From assembly GCA_964446285.1 (NCBI GenBank), contig CAYUNT010000233.1, positions 1-6,350 on the forward strand: a stretch of 6,350 nt of DNA. Direction: 5' to 3'. The DNA is from CAYUNT01 sp964446285. GTDB taxonomy: Bacteria > Sumerlaeota > Sumerlaeia > SLMS01 > CAYUNT01. Numbering within the stretch: the stretch's first letter is position 1; every line of letters begins with the position of its first letter. Shown piece after piece: positions 1 through 6,325 of this stretch. The translations under genes were made by a program, and so were the position numbers. The notes under the pieces are model-generated. The model was not told the origin of the DNA and did not search any database. It was given only the letters and a program-made list of their open reading frames with translations.

Positions 1-4
1 CTGT

Positions 5-59
5 ATTCTTTTGCTCCTTCAGAGCAAATTCAGGGAACAGAATTACGGGAAATTGATAT
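5..59. repeat. Terminal inverted repeat, left copy (REP/MITE-like)
   Basis: This 55-bp segment is the reverse complement of 6296-6350, matching at 53 of 55 positions (mismatches at 36 and 56 of this copy). It contains two adjacent dyads. The first is TTTGCTC (10-16) with GAGCAAA (22-28) around a 5-nt loop. The second is AATTC (27-31) with GAATT (40-44). Paired short hairpins in an extragenic repeat resemble REP sequences mobilised by RAYT (Y1 tyrosine) transposases or small MITEs; that assignment is inference, since no transposase is present. It lies downstream of the RDD gene, next to a 9-bp tandem array. Neither hairpin is followed by a T-run on the gene's strand, so I do not call it a terminator. 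Confidence 0.85.
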
Positions 60-61
60 AA

Positions 62-97
62 GTCCTATAGGTCTTATAGGTCCCATAGGTCCCATTT
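62..97. repeat. Four-unit 9-bp tandem array, GTCCCATAG type
   Basis: Four consecutive 9-mers are visible: GTCCTATAG (62-70), GTCTTATAG (71-79), GTCCCATAG (80-88) and GTCCCATTT (89-97). The first unit junction contains the 8-bp palindrome CCTATAGG. The array sits 2 bp from the inner edge of the left terminal repeat and about 40 bp after the stop codon of the RDD gene. A related four-unit array lies inside the glycosyltransferase gene at 2721-2756. The function is unknown. Confidence 0.85.
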
Positions 98-138
98 GGG
101 CTTTGCCTATGTGTATATTGGAATTGGCACAAGGTCTC

Positions 139-1314
139 CTAGCGGACCTTTATCACCCTCGTTCCGGCGATGAGGTCGTGGAGGGCGCGCTTGTCGGCGC
201 GGAAGGCCGCGATCAGGTAGCCAATATAGCAGATGAAATTGCTCACAAGATAGCCAAGGAATCGTAGTATGGCAGGCCCCCAGCTGGGCTGCGATCCATC
301 CATGTTCACGACTTTAATGCCCATTGCCATTTTGCCGACGGTCTGGCCTTTGAGCGCGATCATGACGATAAAATAGATCGGGCTGGTAATGAGCGCAACA
401 ATGATGAACATGCCAAACGCGGCGAAAACTCCAGCAGCGGCGGCTCCAGGATTGTTCTGACCGGCAGAGGCGGCTCCTCCGGCCACAAGCGCAAGGACCA
501 TTCCCACCAGCCAGATAACTATTCCGAGAAGAACATTGTCGATCAGCCAGGCCGCGAGGCGGATCCAGAATCCCGCCGGTTCGCCTTCCGCCGCCGCTGG
601 CGCGGCCGCAGGGGCGGAATAGGCAGAGGCGGCAACGGGCGCGGCAGGAACAGCTGGCCGCGCAGGAGCCGCCGGAGCGGGAGCAAACGCGGGCGCCGGA
701 GGCGGTGCCATCGCTTCTCTAGGCGCTCCGCCGTGTCCTGGCATGGGCGGTCCGGCGCTGAATTCATCGTGGCGAGCAACGGGATGAGCGGGCGGCGCCT
801 GGGAGCGCGGCGCCTGCGGCGGAGGCGCTTGTGCAGGCGCGGGCGCAAAGGGAGAAGGCCCTGTCGCAAAAGGCGATGCGAATTGTTGCGCAGGTGGCGC
901 TGGCGGCGCTGCAAAGGGCGAAGCAGGCGCTGGTGGCTGCGCCGAGGGGGCAAATGGCGAGGGCACTGCCTGCGGCGGCAATGGAGTGGGCGAAGGCCCC
1001 GGATGCGGAGGCAACGGAGTCGGGGAAGGCTGCATAGGCGCTGGGCGCGGTGGCGGCGGCGCGGACGGCGCGGACGGCGCAGGAGGAGGCGCGGCGGGCT
1101 GGGGCATCGCAGGATGAGGCGAAACTCCCATCGCATCCTGGCGCACGCGTTCCTGCATCGCACGGGGATCGAGCATCACCGTTTTTTCTTCGGAAATGTC
1201 ATCGATTGGCTGGCTGAGTTTCTGCTGCGGCTGATCCATCGGCGCGCCGCAATTGACGCAAAACTTGATGCCCGCAGTATTCTCGTGTCCGCAAACCGTG
1301 CATTTTATTTTCAT
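139..1314 (-). CDS. Zinc-ribbon, proline-rich linker, RDD-family membrane protein
   Basis: This is a 391-aa protein of three parts. Residues 5-23 form a zinc ribbon (C5-x2-C8-x10-C19-x2-C22, ending CG). Residues 64-245 are an Ala/Pro-rich disordered linker with four SPFA and two SPTPLPP repeats. Residues 246-391 form an RDD domain with roughly three membrane segments (255-280, 296-320, 350-371). The RDD landmarks are visible: the Arg in FWIRLAAWLIDN, the GQTVGKMAMGIKV stretch and the late Asp in ALHDLIAGTRVI. RDD domains are poorly understood; some have been linked to ion or solute transport, so no substrate is assigned. The ATG at 1312-1314 has AAGGA (1325-1329) ten bases upstream. Just after the ribbon, acidic residues precede EKTVML (43-48), which resembles a phospho-threonine target. 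The gene has extreme codon and GC bias in the linker. The family call is secure; the role is unknown. Confidence 0.93.
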   Translation of the reverse strand: MKIKCTVCGHENTAGIKFCVNCGAPMDQPQQKLSQPIDDISEEKTVMLDPRAMQERVRQDAMGVSPHPAMPQPAAPPPAPSAPSAPPPPRPAPMQPSPTPLPPHPGPSPTPLPPQAVPSPFAPSAQPPAPASPFAAPPAPPAQQFASPFATGPSPFAPAPAQAPPPQAPRSQAPPAHPVARHDEFSAGPPMPGHGGAPREAMAPPPAPAFAPAPAAPARPAVPAAPVAASAYSAPAAAPAAAEGEPAGFWIRLAAWLIDNVLLGIVIWLVGMVLALVAGGAASAGQNNPGAAAAGVFAAFGMFIIVALITSPIYFIVMIALKGQTVGKMAMGIKVVNMDGSQPSWGPAILRFLGYLVSNFICYIGYLIAAFRADKRALHDLIAGTRVIKVR

Positions 1315-1324
1315 GATGGGGCCA

Positions 1325-1329
1325 TCCTT
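1325..1329 (-). promoter_or_regulatory. Shine-Dalgarno site of the RDD gene
   Basis: On the minus strand this reads AAGGA, ten bases before the ATG at 1312-1314. The spacing is slightly long, but no other in-frame start lies nearby, so it supports the chosen start. Confidence 0.5.
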
Positions 1330-1400
1330 GAGCCGGAGATGGACTCGTCCGATCCTGAAAGACTTCCTTCATTCGCAACCCTGCCGCCCCCGCGCCGGAT

Positions 1401-1406
1401 TGTCAA
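1401..1406 (-). promoter_or_regulatory. Possible -35 box for the RDD gene
   Basis: An exact TTGACA on the minus strand lies in the 115-bp gap between the glycosyltransferase and RDD genes, about 86 bases before the RDD start. The hexamer 17 bases downstream (CAGGGT) is a poor -10, and the spacer is very GC-rich. This is therefore a weak candidate, suggesting only that the RDD gene might be transcribed separately from the three genes upstream. Confidence 0.2.
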
Positions 1407-1429
1407 GCGATCAAGCGGCTCAATTCCGC

Positions 1430-3214
1430 CTATTCAGCAAACAAACGCAGGTGGGAGATGGGTTTGTCGCGAGGGATCCAGAATGTGAGGCGGGTGTTGC
1501 GAGTCTCGAATACGCGCGATTCGATTTGATGATACTCCGCGTCGAGCGCGGCGCGAATTTCCGGAATGCGTCCAGTCTGGTCCATGTCGAGCAGCACAAG
1601 CGGGATTTTTTTCGCGCGCAGCATCGAGGCGAGTTCGAGCACCTTCGCCACGCCCGGACCTTCGATGCCGTCGCGCCGTTCATTGCGGTAATTAATGGTC
1701 CATATAAAGTTTTCTGAATACTCGGCGGCGACGCGGCGGCGGGTCATTACCGCGTAAAACGGCGGCGCAAGCAGCGGATCGCCAGGCCGCGTATAGTGGT
1801 CGATGAGGAAAAACACACGCTCGGCCTGATCCGCCGGGAGTTCGCGCGCAAGCATCCGCGTCATATAATACACAGGCGGCAGAAGTGCGAACACCACGAG
1901 CAGCGCGAATCCGCCGGCGCGCAAGAAAGGTGTCGTATCGCCCCATCGCGCATGGCGCAGTCCATCGAGCGGACGGAGCCATTGCCACGCTCCGGCAAGT
2001 CCGCACGCGGCGAAAAAGGCCACAAACGGCTCGCCGATTGTGAAAATGTAGTCCACCGTTCCGCCTTTGGCCGTAAAACAAATCGAGAGCCAATGCCCAA
2101 TGGCACTCCAGACGAGATACTCGCGTCGCTGGCGGTCGAGGCGCGCGGATTCTTCGTTCGATCCAGAAAATCGCCCCTGGAGCAAAAACACGCCAATCCC
2201 CGCGGCGGCCACGACGAGCCATTGGCCTTCCAATCCGAGCACAATGTTCATCATGCGCGGCAGTTTCTCCGCCAGGTAGCCCCATAACATTGGCGGCGGC
2301 GGAAAGGTTCCGGCCTGGTTGAAAAGAACGTTGTTCCAGAATGCGCCGTCCGTGGCGGCCCCGGCGGCGAAGGCAATCGCGAAATACAGAATGAAAAACG
2401 GCGCGAGATAGAACGGAGCGGAGCGCGGACGCCGGCAGAGTAAAAACACGGCGTTGCATACGAAATACGGCGCGGCGGTCATGTTGGTGTGGGCCGCGAG
2501 CGCCGAGGCGATTCCCGCGCCGATCAGCGCTCCCCGCCGCTCCATCGACCAAACACCCCACACGGCCAGCAAAAGGAAGAAAATCTCAAGCGGTTCGCTC
2601 TGGTAACCGAGCTGCCACCAAAACCCAATCGGGAGAAACAAAAAGATCGCGGCGGCTAGGAGGCCCACCGAATACGCCCTCGCGTCCGGCGCGCCTGCCC
2701 CCTTCGCCGCCTCCTCCTTTGTCCCATTCGTCTCATCCGCCCCAGAGGTCCCATTTTTTGCCGCTGCCTGGAAAAACCGCGCCGCCATTAGAAAGATTAA
2801 AACCGCCGTGGCGCTTCGCAAAAGGAGGCTGAAGGCTCGAAACGCCAAATGCCAATACTGCGGCGGGAAAAAGGCGTCTCCCGCGCGCGCCAGGGCCGCT
2901 CCCGCCACAAAGTGCATCGGCGGCTGCGGCGCCAGAATGTCGCGATACAAAACGACGCCTTGCGTGATCCGCCGCGAAATATAGAGATAATTCCCGTCGC
3001 CAAAATCCCAGTAAGTCGGCTTGCTCCAGGTGGAGAGAATAAACACCGCATGGAGCACGATGAGGAGCGCGAGAAGAATCCAGCGCGCTCGCGAGCAATG
3101 GGGAAAGTCGCAGGAACTGTTCAAGGTAGCATTTCTTTCATGCCATGGATCATTCGCCCCGCGCGTTCGCAGCGAGGGCCAGGCAAGCAAGCCATACACC
3201 GGGAGACGTTTCAA
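1430..3214 (-). CDS. GT-C type membrane glycosyltransferase (GT39/ArnT-like)
   Basis: This is a 594-aa multi-pass membrane protein. After a hydrophobic segment at about 45-61 comes the first extracytoplasmic loop, with acidic residues in YWDFGDGNYLY (68-78) and the YRD motif (90-92) followed by a PQPP stretch. This is the usual layout of GT-C enzymes, in which a loop Asp acts as base and a lipid-linked sugar is the donor. More membrane segments follow to about residue 450, then a soluble extracytoplasmic tail (452-594). The acceptor (protein, lipid A or polymer) cannot be told. The start is doubtful: 3214 is a TTG without a clear ribosome site, and the first 30 residues look non-coding. A TTG at 3124 would give a 564-aa protein starting just before the first membrane helix. 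Residues 154-165 (NGT/SGA/DET/NGT) are encoded by a 9-bp tandem array. The gene lies 45 bp after the symporter and is probably co-transcribed with it. Confidence 0.84.
   Translation of the reverse strand: MKRLPVYGLLAWPSLRTRGANDPWHERNATLNSSCDFPHCSRARWILLALLIVLHAVFILSTWSKPTYWDFGDGNYLYISRRITQGVVLYRDILAPQPPMHFVAGAALARAGDAFFPPQYWHLAFRAFSLLLRSATAVLIFLMAARFFQAAAKNGTSGADETNGTKEEAAKGAGAPDARAYSVGLLAAAIFLFLPIGFWWQLGYQSEPLEIFFLLLAVWGVWSMERRGALIGAGIASALAAHTNMTAAPYFVCNAVFLLCRRPRSAPFYLAPFFILYFAIAFAAGAATDGAFWNNVLFNQAGTFPPPPMLWGYLAEKLPRMMNIVLGLEGQWLVVAAAGIGVFLLQGRFSGSNEESARLDRQRREYLVWSAIGHWLSICFTAKGGTVDYIFTIGEPFVAFFAACGLAGAWQWLRPLDGLRHARWGDTTPFLRAGGFALLVVFALLPPVYYMTRMLARELPADQAERVFFLIDHYTRPGDPLLAPPFYAVMTRRRVAAEYSENFIWTINYRNERRDGIEGPGVAKVLELASMLRAKKIPLVLLDMDQTGRIPEIRAALDAEYHQIESRVFETRNTRLTFWIPRDKPISHLRLFAE
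2721..2756. repeat. Four-unit 9-bp tandem array inside the glycosyltransferase gene
   Basis: Plus-strand units are GTCCCATTC (2721-2729), GTCTCATCC (2730-2738), GCCCCAGAG (2739-2747) and GTCCCATTT (2748-2756). The last unit is identical to the last unit of the array at 62-97. Because the unit is nine bases, it is read as four tripeptides (NGT, SGA, DET, NGT) on the minus strand without shifting frame. It falls in a hydrophilic, Lys/Glu/Gly-rich loop between two predicted membrane helices, a place likely to tolerate an insertion. Confidence 0.75.
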
Positions 3215-3259
3215 CGGTTTGTCTTGCGGGCGCGGGCGCTTGCGGTTTTCAGAATCGCA

Positions 3260-5479
3260 CTATCGAACCGCTTTCATTTCGCCAGACTTATACCGGCGCC
3301 AATAATCCTCCACGCGCCGATACACTTTGGGCGACAGCAATACGCACCCAAGAACATTCGGGAAAGCCATGCTCAGGATCATGATGTCGGAGAAGTCCAG
3401 AACCGCGCCGAGTTTCGTCACGGTTCCAATGTAAGCGAAGGCGACAAAAACGATCCGGTAAATGAGAAGCGTCTTGATCCCCACGCCTTCGCCAAAATGG
3501 TCGGCGAGGTATATCCACGCGCGCTCACCGTAATAGCACCATGAAATCATGGTGGAATATGCGAACAGAATCACGCATATCACAAGTATGGCCGGGAACC
3601 AGGGAATGACGGTCTGGAAGGCATATTTCGTGAGCGCCACGCCGACATTGAAATCCGCCGGAAGAGGCAGGTTGGGGTCGTTCCACACGCCGGTGAGAAT
3701 GATGACGATGGCCGTGATGTTGCAAATAATCACCGTGTCGATAAAGGGTTCGAGCAGCGCGACGATGCCTTCGCGGACGGGTTCATTGGTTTTGGCGGCC
3801 GAGTGCGCGATGGGGGCGCTGCCCAGGCCGGCTTCGTTTGAGAAGGTCGAACGCCTCACGCCCATCACCAGCACGCCGAACACGCCTCCATACACGGCGT
3901 TTTCCGAGAAGGCCATTCGGAAAATCACGGAAATCGCCTCGGGAACTCTGTGGATGTAGCGTATGCAGATGACCATAGCGGCCACGGCGTAAATCAGCGC
4001 CATCAGCGGAACGATTCGCGATGTGGCCGCGCCGATGCGCTTGATTCCGCCCACGACCACCAGCCCCACCAGGGCCGCCATGATAATGCCGAATATCCAC
4101 GACTGGCTTTTGGGAATGCCAAACACAAACTGAATGGACTCAAACGCCTGGTTGGCCTGGAACATATTTCCGCCGCCGAACGATCCGCCAATGGCCATAA
4201 AGGCGAAAATCAGCGCCAGCACTTTGCCCAAAGGCTTGAAGGCCGCGCCATATTCGCCGAGGCCCCTCTCCAGATAATACATCGCCCCGCCTGAGATCGT
4301 GCCGTCCGGGTTGACCTTGCGATACATCTGTCCAAGCGTGCATTCCGTGAATTTCGTCACCATGCCGAGGAATCCGGCGAGCGTCATCCAGAACACCGCC
4401 CCCGGCCCGCCGAGCTGAATAGCCACGGCTACCCCCGCGATATTGCCCAATCCCACCGTGGCCGAAAGAGCGCTCGTCAGCGCGCGGAAATGCGTCACTT
4501 CGCCCTCGTCCTCGGGACGGTCGTATTTTCCGCGCGTAACGTCGATCGCGTGGCGGAAGGCACGGACGTTGATGAATCGGAACACCAGCGAGAAAAATAC
4601 CGCGCCGAAGATCAGCACCGCCACAATCAGGGGAAACTGAACAACGGTCAGGCGCTGCAGCACGAGCGCAAGCAAAGCGGGTTTTTCGCCCGTGTTTTGG
4701 ATATTCACCACGGCCGTGGGCGGAACAACTACGGATTCGCCCGGCGCGGGGGTCTGGACTTCGAGCGTTTGCGGCTTTTCTGAATAACGGCGGGGTCCCT
4801 GCGGCGCTTGCAGCGTCTGGATTTCCACGCGGCCGCTGATTGGGTAGAGGAGCGTCTGGCGTTTGGGATCGCTGATCTCGATGTGGTTTTTCCCGGGCGC
4901 AATGCGGATCGGGTGGCCCAGCATGAATTTCGCCGGTGTATCGTTCTGCAAATTCGCAATTTCCGCGGGGCGGTCCGGATTCAGGTCCTGCCCCTGGCGG
5001 GGCCGCAGGGGGATCTCCGCGCCGCTTTGCTTGACCCCTACCTTTCCTTCGAGAAGCACGGCCATTTCATATCCGTGATTGGCAGGCAGCAGCAGGTTGC
5101 CTCCCGGCTCCAGCGTATGGGCAAGCGCGGGCTGGCCATCGCGCCCGATCATCGGCTCCTGGATCATGTCTCCCGTGATGCCAAAAAACAGCAGTCTGGC
5201 GATCACCACATTGACCTTGCCCAGCGACACGTCCAGATGCCGGTTCAGCGCGTGAACAAAGGCTTCCGATTGTTCGGAGGAGGCCGCTTCAGCATTGGCG
5301 GCGGAGACGGCTTGAGAAGATGGAGAGGATGAGGAGGGGGATTGCGCGGATTGTGTGGTGGGACGGGAATCTGACTGGGCGGCGGGCTGAGCGGCCGGTT
5401 GCATCGGGCGGGACGCAAGCAGCGTTGCCGCAAACAACGGAAGGAGCGCCCAAGGCGCTCGGAATACCAAACGGCTCAT
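3260..5479 (-). CDS. Sodium:alanine/amino-acid symporter (AGCS family) with cupin-like extracytoplasmic insert
   Basis: The C-terminal two thirds (about 280-739) is a complete AGCS (DagA/AlsT) transporter, which moves alanine or glycine with Na+ across the inner membrane. Hallmarks are ATVGLGNIAGVAVAI with GGPGAVFWM (340-365), GGGNMFQANQ (435-444), SNEAGLGSAPIAHSAA (547-562) and SWCYYGERAW (646-655). The N-terminus is unusual. A signal-like hydrophobic stretch (about 10-22) is followed by a Ser/Gln/Pro/Ala linker (27-72). Then comes the conserved first helix ending LLFFGI (72-101), and about 180 residues (103-280) of beta-rich sequence before the next helix FPLIVAVLIFGAVFF. That insert reads as two cupin-like units. 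The total length of 739 aa compares with roughly 450-550 for usual members. The ATG at 5477-5479 has GGAGG (5492-5496) twelve bases upstream. It lies 33 bp after the stress-protein gene and 45 bp before the glycosyltransferase. The family is certain; the substrate is inferred. Confidence 0.96.
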   Translation of the reverse strand: MSRLVFRAPWALLPLFAATLLASRPMQPAAQPAAQSDSRPTTQSAQSPSSSSPSSQAVSAANAEAASSEQSEAFVHALNRHLDVSLGKVNVVIARLLFFGITGDMIQEPMIGRDGQPALAHTLEPGGNLLLPANHGYEMAVLLEGKVGVKQSGAEIPLRPRQGQDLNPDRPAEIANLQNDTPAKFMLGHPIRIAPGKNHIEISDPKRQTLLYPISGRVEIQTLQAPQGPRRYSEKPQTLEVQTPAPGESVVVPPTAVVNIQNTGEKPALLALVLQRLTVVQFPLIVAVLIFGAVFFSLVFRFINVRAFRHAIDVTRGKYDRPEDEGEVTHFRALTSALSATVGLGNIAGVAVAIQLGGPGAVFWMTLAGFLGMVTKFTECTLGQMYRKVNPDGTISGGAMYYLERGLGEYGAAFKPLGKVLALIFAFMAIGGSFGGGNMFQANQAFESIQFVFGIPKSQSWIFGIIMAALVGLVVVGGIKRIGAATSRIVPLMALIYAVAAMVICIRYIHRVPEAISVIFRMAFSENAVYGGVFGVLVMGVRRSTFSNEAGLGSAPIAHSAAKTNEPVREGIVALLEPFIDTVIICNITAIVIILTGVWNDPNLPLPADFNVGVALTKYAFQTVIPWFPAILVICVILFAYSTMISWCYYGERAWIYLADHFGEGVGIKTLLIYRIVFVAFAYIGTVTKLGAVLDFSDIMILSMAFPNVLGCVLLSPKVYRRVEDYWRRYKSGEMKAVR

Positions 5480-5491
5480 TTCGATTCGGAA

Positions 5492-5496
5492 CCTCC
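5492..5496 (-). promoter_or_regulatory. Shine-Dalgarno site of the symporter gene
   Basis: A full GGAGG on the minus strand lies twelve bases before the ATG at 5477-5479, in the 33-bp gap after the stress-protein stop. The spacing is longer than usual. The signal-like N-terminus immediately after this ATG supports the start. Confidence 0.55.
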
Positions 5497-5512
5497 GATG
5501 GGGCGGGGTGGT

Positions 5513-5947
5513 TTATTTCCTTAGAACAAGAACGGGGCAATGGGCGTGGCGGGCTACGCGTTCGGCAACCGAGCCAATCAAAAAAGGAGGCGCATGAAGG
5601 CCGCTGTGGCCATGCGAGGGCACCACAATCAGGTCCACTCGCTCGCGTTCGGCATAGTGGACGATTTCGCGATAAGGATCGCCCACCTCAATGGTGATTT
5701 GCGCTGCAGCGAAGGGGGTTTCCGCAAGGCGTTTGCGCAGAGCATCCTCCGCGTGATCGCGCCGCCCGCGGTCGTCCACCGTGCCCCAGATCACGCCGGG
5801 TTCCATCGGACTCAGACGCGGCAGCACATGGAGCAGGCGCAGGCTCGAGGGCGAGGAGGCAAATTCGGCTGCCACCTCCAGCGCTCCGAACGACTCTTGC
5901 GAAAAATCAATGGGAACAAGCACTTTTCCGCGCGGCAGCCAGCTCAT
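5513..5947 (-). CDS. Universal stress protein, UspA-type single domain
   Basis: This is a 144-aa cytoplasmic protein of the usual single-Usp length. It begins KVLVPIDFS, in which Asp14 is the nucleotide-contacting acid of the family. It continues with the LRLLHVLP strand (36-43), an EVGDPYREIVHYAERERVDLIVVPSHGHSG core (from 87) and a closing IGSVAERVARHAHCPVLVLRK (124-144). The ATP-binding signature G-x2-G-x9-G-S is altered: the first Gly is Pro110 and the stretch between Gly113 and Gly125 is 11 residues, so nucleotide binding is uncertain. The frame extends upstream to 6175, but the ATG at 5945-5947 has AAGGA eight bases upstream and starts exactly at the domain, so the longer version is rejected. 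It is first in a likely transcript with the symporter 33 bp downstream. Usp proteins can act as regulators of neighbouring transporters (TeaD with TeaABC is the known case); here that is inference. Confidence 0.94.
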   Translation of the reverse strand: MSWLPRGKVLVPIDFSQESFGALEVAAEFASSPSSLRLLHVLPRLSPMEPGVIWGTVDDRGRRDHAEDALRKRLAETPFAAAQITIEVGDPYREIVHYAERERVDLIVVPSHGHSGLHAPPFLIGSVAERVARHAHCPVLVLRK

Positions 5948-5955
5948 GGTTGTTA

Positions 5956-5962
5956 TCCTTCC
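5956..5962 (-). promoter_or_regulatory. Shine-Dalgarno site that fixes the stress-protein start
   Basis: On the minus strand this reads GGAAGGA, with eight bases between AAGGA and the ATG at 5945-5947. This near-ideal spacing, with no comparable site before the upstream in-frame start at 6175, decides the start of the gene. Confidence 0.75.
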
Positions 5963-6012
5963 GTGCAATGCGGGCGACGACTTGGAAGACGAAAGGACCG
6001 AAGGAGGGGTGG

Positions 6013-6036
6013 CCGACAGGCCGGCCCGTCTGCCGG
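6013..6036 (-). other. GC-rich stem-loop in the stress-protein leader
   Basis: In minus-strand RNA, CCGGCAG (6036-6030) can pair with CUGUCGG (6019-6013), giving seven pairs including one G-U, around a ten-base GC-rich loop. It lies about 66 bases before the start codon, so it would be in the 5' leader if transcription begins near 6130. A pyrimidine-rich stretch follows rather than a U-run, so it is not a terminator. It may simply reflect high GC content. Confidence 0.3.
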
Positions 6037-6160
6037 GATGATGCGAAAAACATGGGTGCGCTTCCTGCGCCACAAAACTCCTGCCAATCACCGAATAGCA
6101 ATGTCTTCCTTGTTCAATCCTGCCCTGACACGCCCTTCTTTCTCCAATCCGGCATAATTG

Positions 6161-6166
6161 TGTCAA
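6161..6166 (-). promoter_or_regulatory. Possible -35 box upstream of the stress-protein operon
   Basis: An exact TTGACA on the minus strand lies about 214 bases before the stress-protein start. The hexamer 17 bases downstream is AGAAAG, a poor -10, so the promoter is uncertain. Its position in an AT-richer patch of the only long non-coding region upstream of the gene set is the main support. Confidence 0.25.
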
Positions 6167-6193
6167 GGAATTCAAATCGCCAGGCCGCGCGAA

Positions 6194-6325
6194 ATGCCTG
6201 CGTTTGCGGACAAGATGCCTGGGGTCCCTTGCCGTCCTGAAGAGGTTGAGGATGCGGCCTTTTACGAATTTGCGGGCAACAGCGAGCGCATCTTGATACC
6301 AATTTCCCGTAATTCTGTCCCCTGA
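6194..6325 (+). CDS. Possible small ORF, 43 aa, divergent from the stress-protein gene
   Basis: From the ATG at 6194 to the TGA at 6323-6325 the plus strand encodes 43 residues beginning MPAFADKMPGVPCRPEEVED and containing AFYEFAGNSERIL. The composition (acidic, aromatic, mixed hydrophobic) looks more protein-like than the Arg/Pro-rich frames found opposite the real genes. The last ten or so codons and the stop lie within the right terminal repeat, so the native 3' end may have been replaced by the repeat. No close ribosome site is seen; AAGGA lies about 24 bases upstream. I do not recognise a family. It could be a small protein, a truncated gene remnant, or chance. Confidence 0.22.
   Translation: MPAFADKMPGVPCRPEEVEDAAFYEFAGNSERILIPISRNSVP

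Noticed and set aside
10..28. Hairpin TTTGCTC/GAGCAAA as a terminator for the RDD gene
   Set aside because: On the minus strand it is followed by AGAAT rather than a T-run, and the same hairpin occurs in the right repeat away from any gene end.
62..97. 9-bp array as a CRISPR-like repeat
   Set aside because: The units are contiguous with no spacers and are far too short.
1315..1429. Intrinsic terminator between the glycosyltransferase and RDD genes
   Set aside because: Only 4-bp GC stems such as GCGG/CCGC are found, with no following T-run.
733..1488. 251-aa plus-strand frame opposite the RDD gene
   Set aside because: It is Arg/Gly-rich antisense of the Ala/Pro linker, produced by GC-rich low-complexity DNA, and crosses the intergenic gap with no recognisable domain.
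2849..3544. 231-aa plus-strand frame opposite the glycosyltransferase and symporter
   Set aside because: It spans the junction of two confident minus-strand genes and lacks a domain pattern.
5540..6157. 205-aa plus-strand frame opposite the stress-protein gene
   Set aside because: It is antisense to a clear Usp domain and has no recognisable motif of its own.
5948..6175. N-terminal extension of the stress protein to an in-frame start at 6175 (220 aa)
   Set aside because: The added 76 residues have no family similarity, while the ATG at 5945-5947 has AAGGA at eight bases and matches the domain start.
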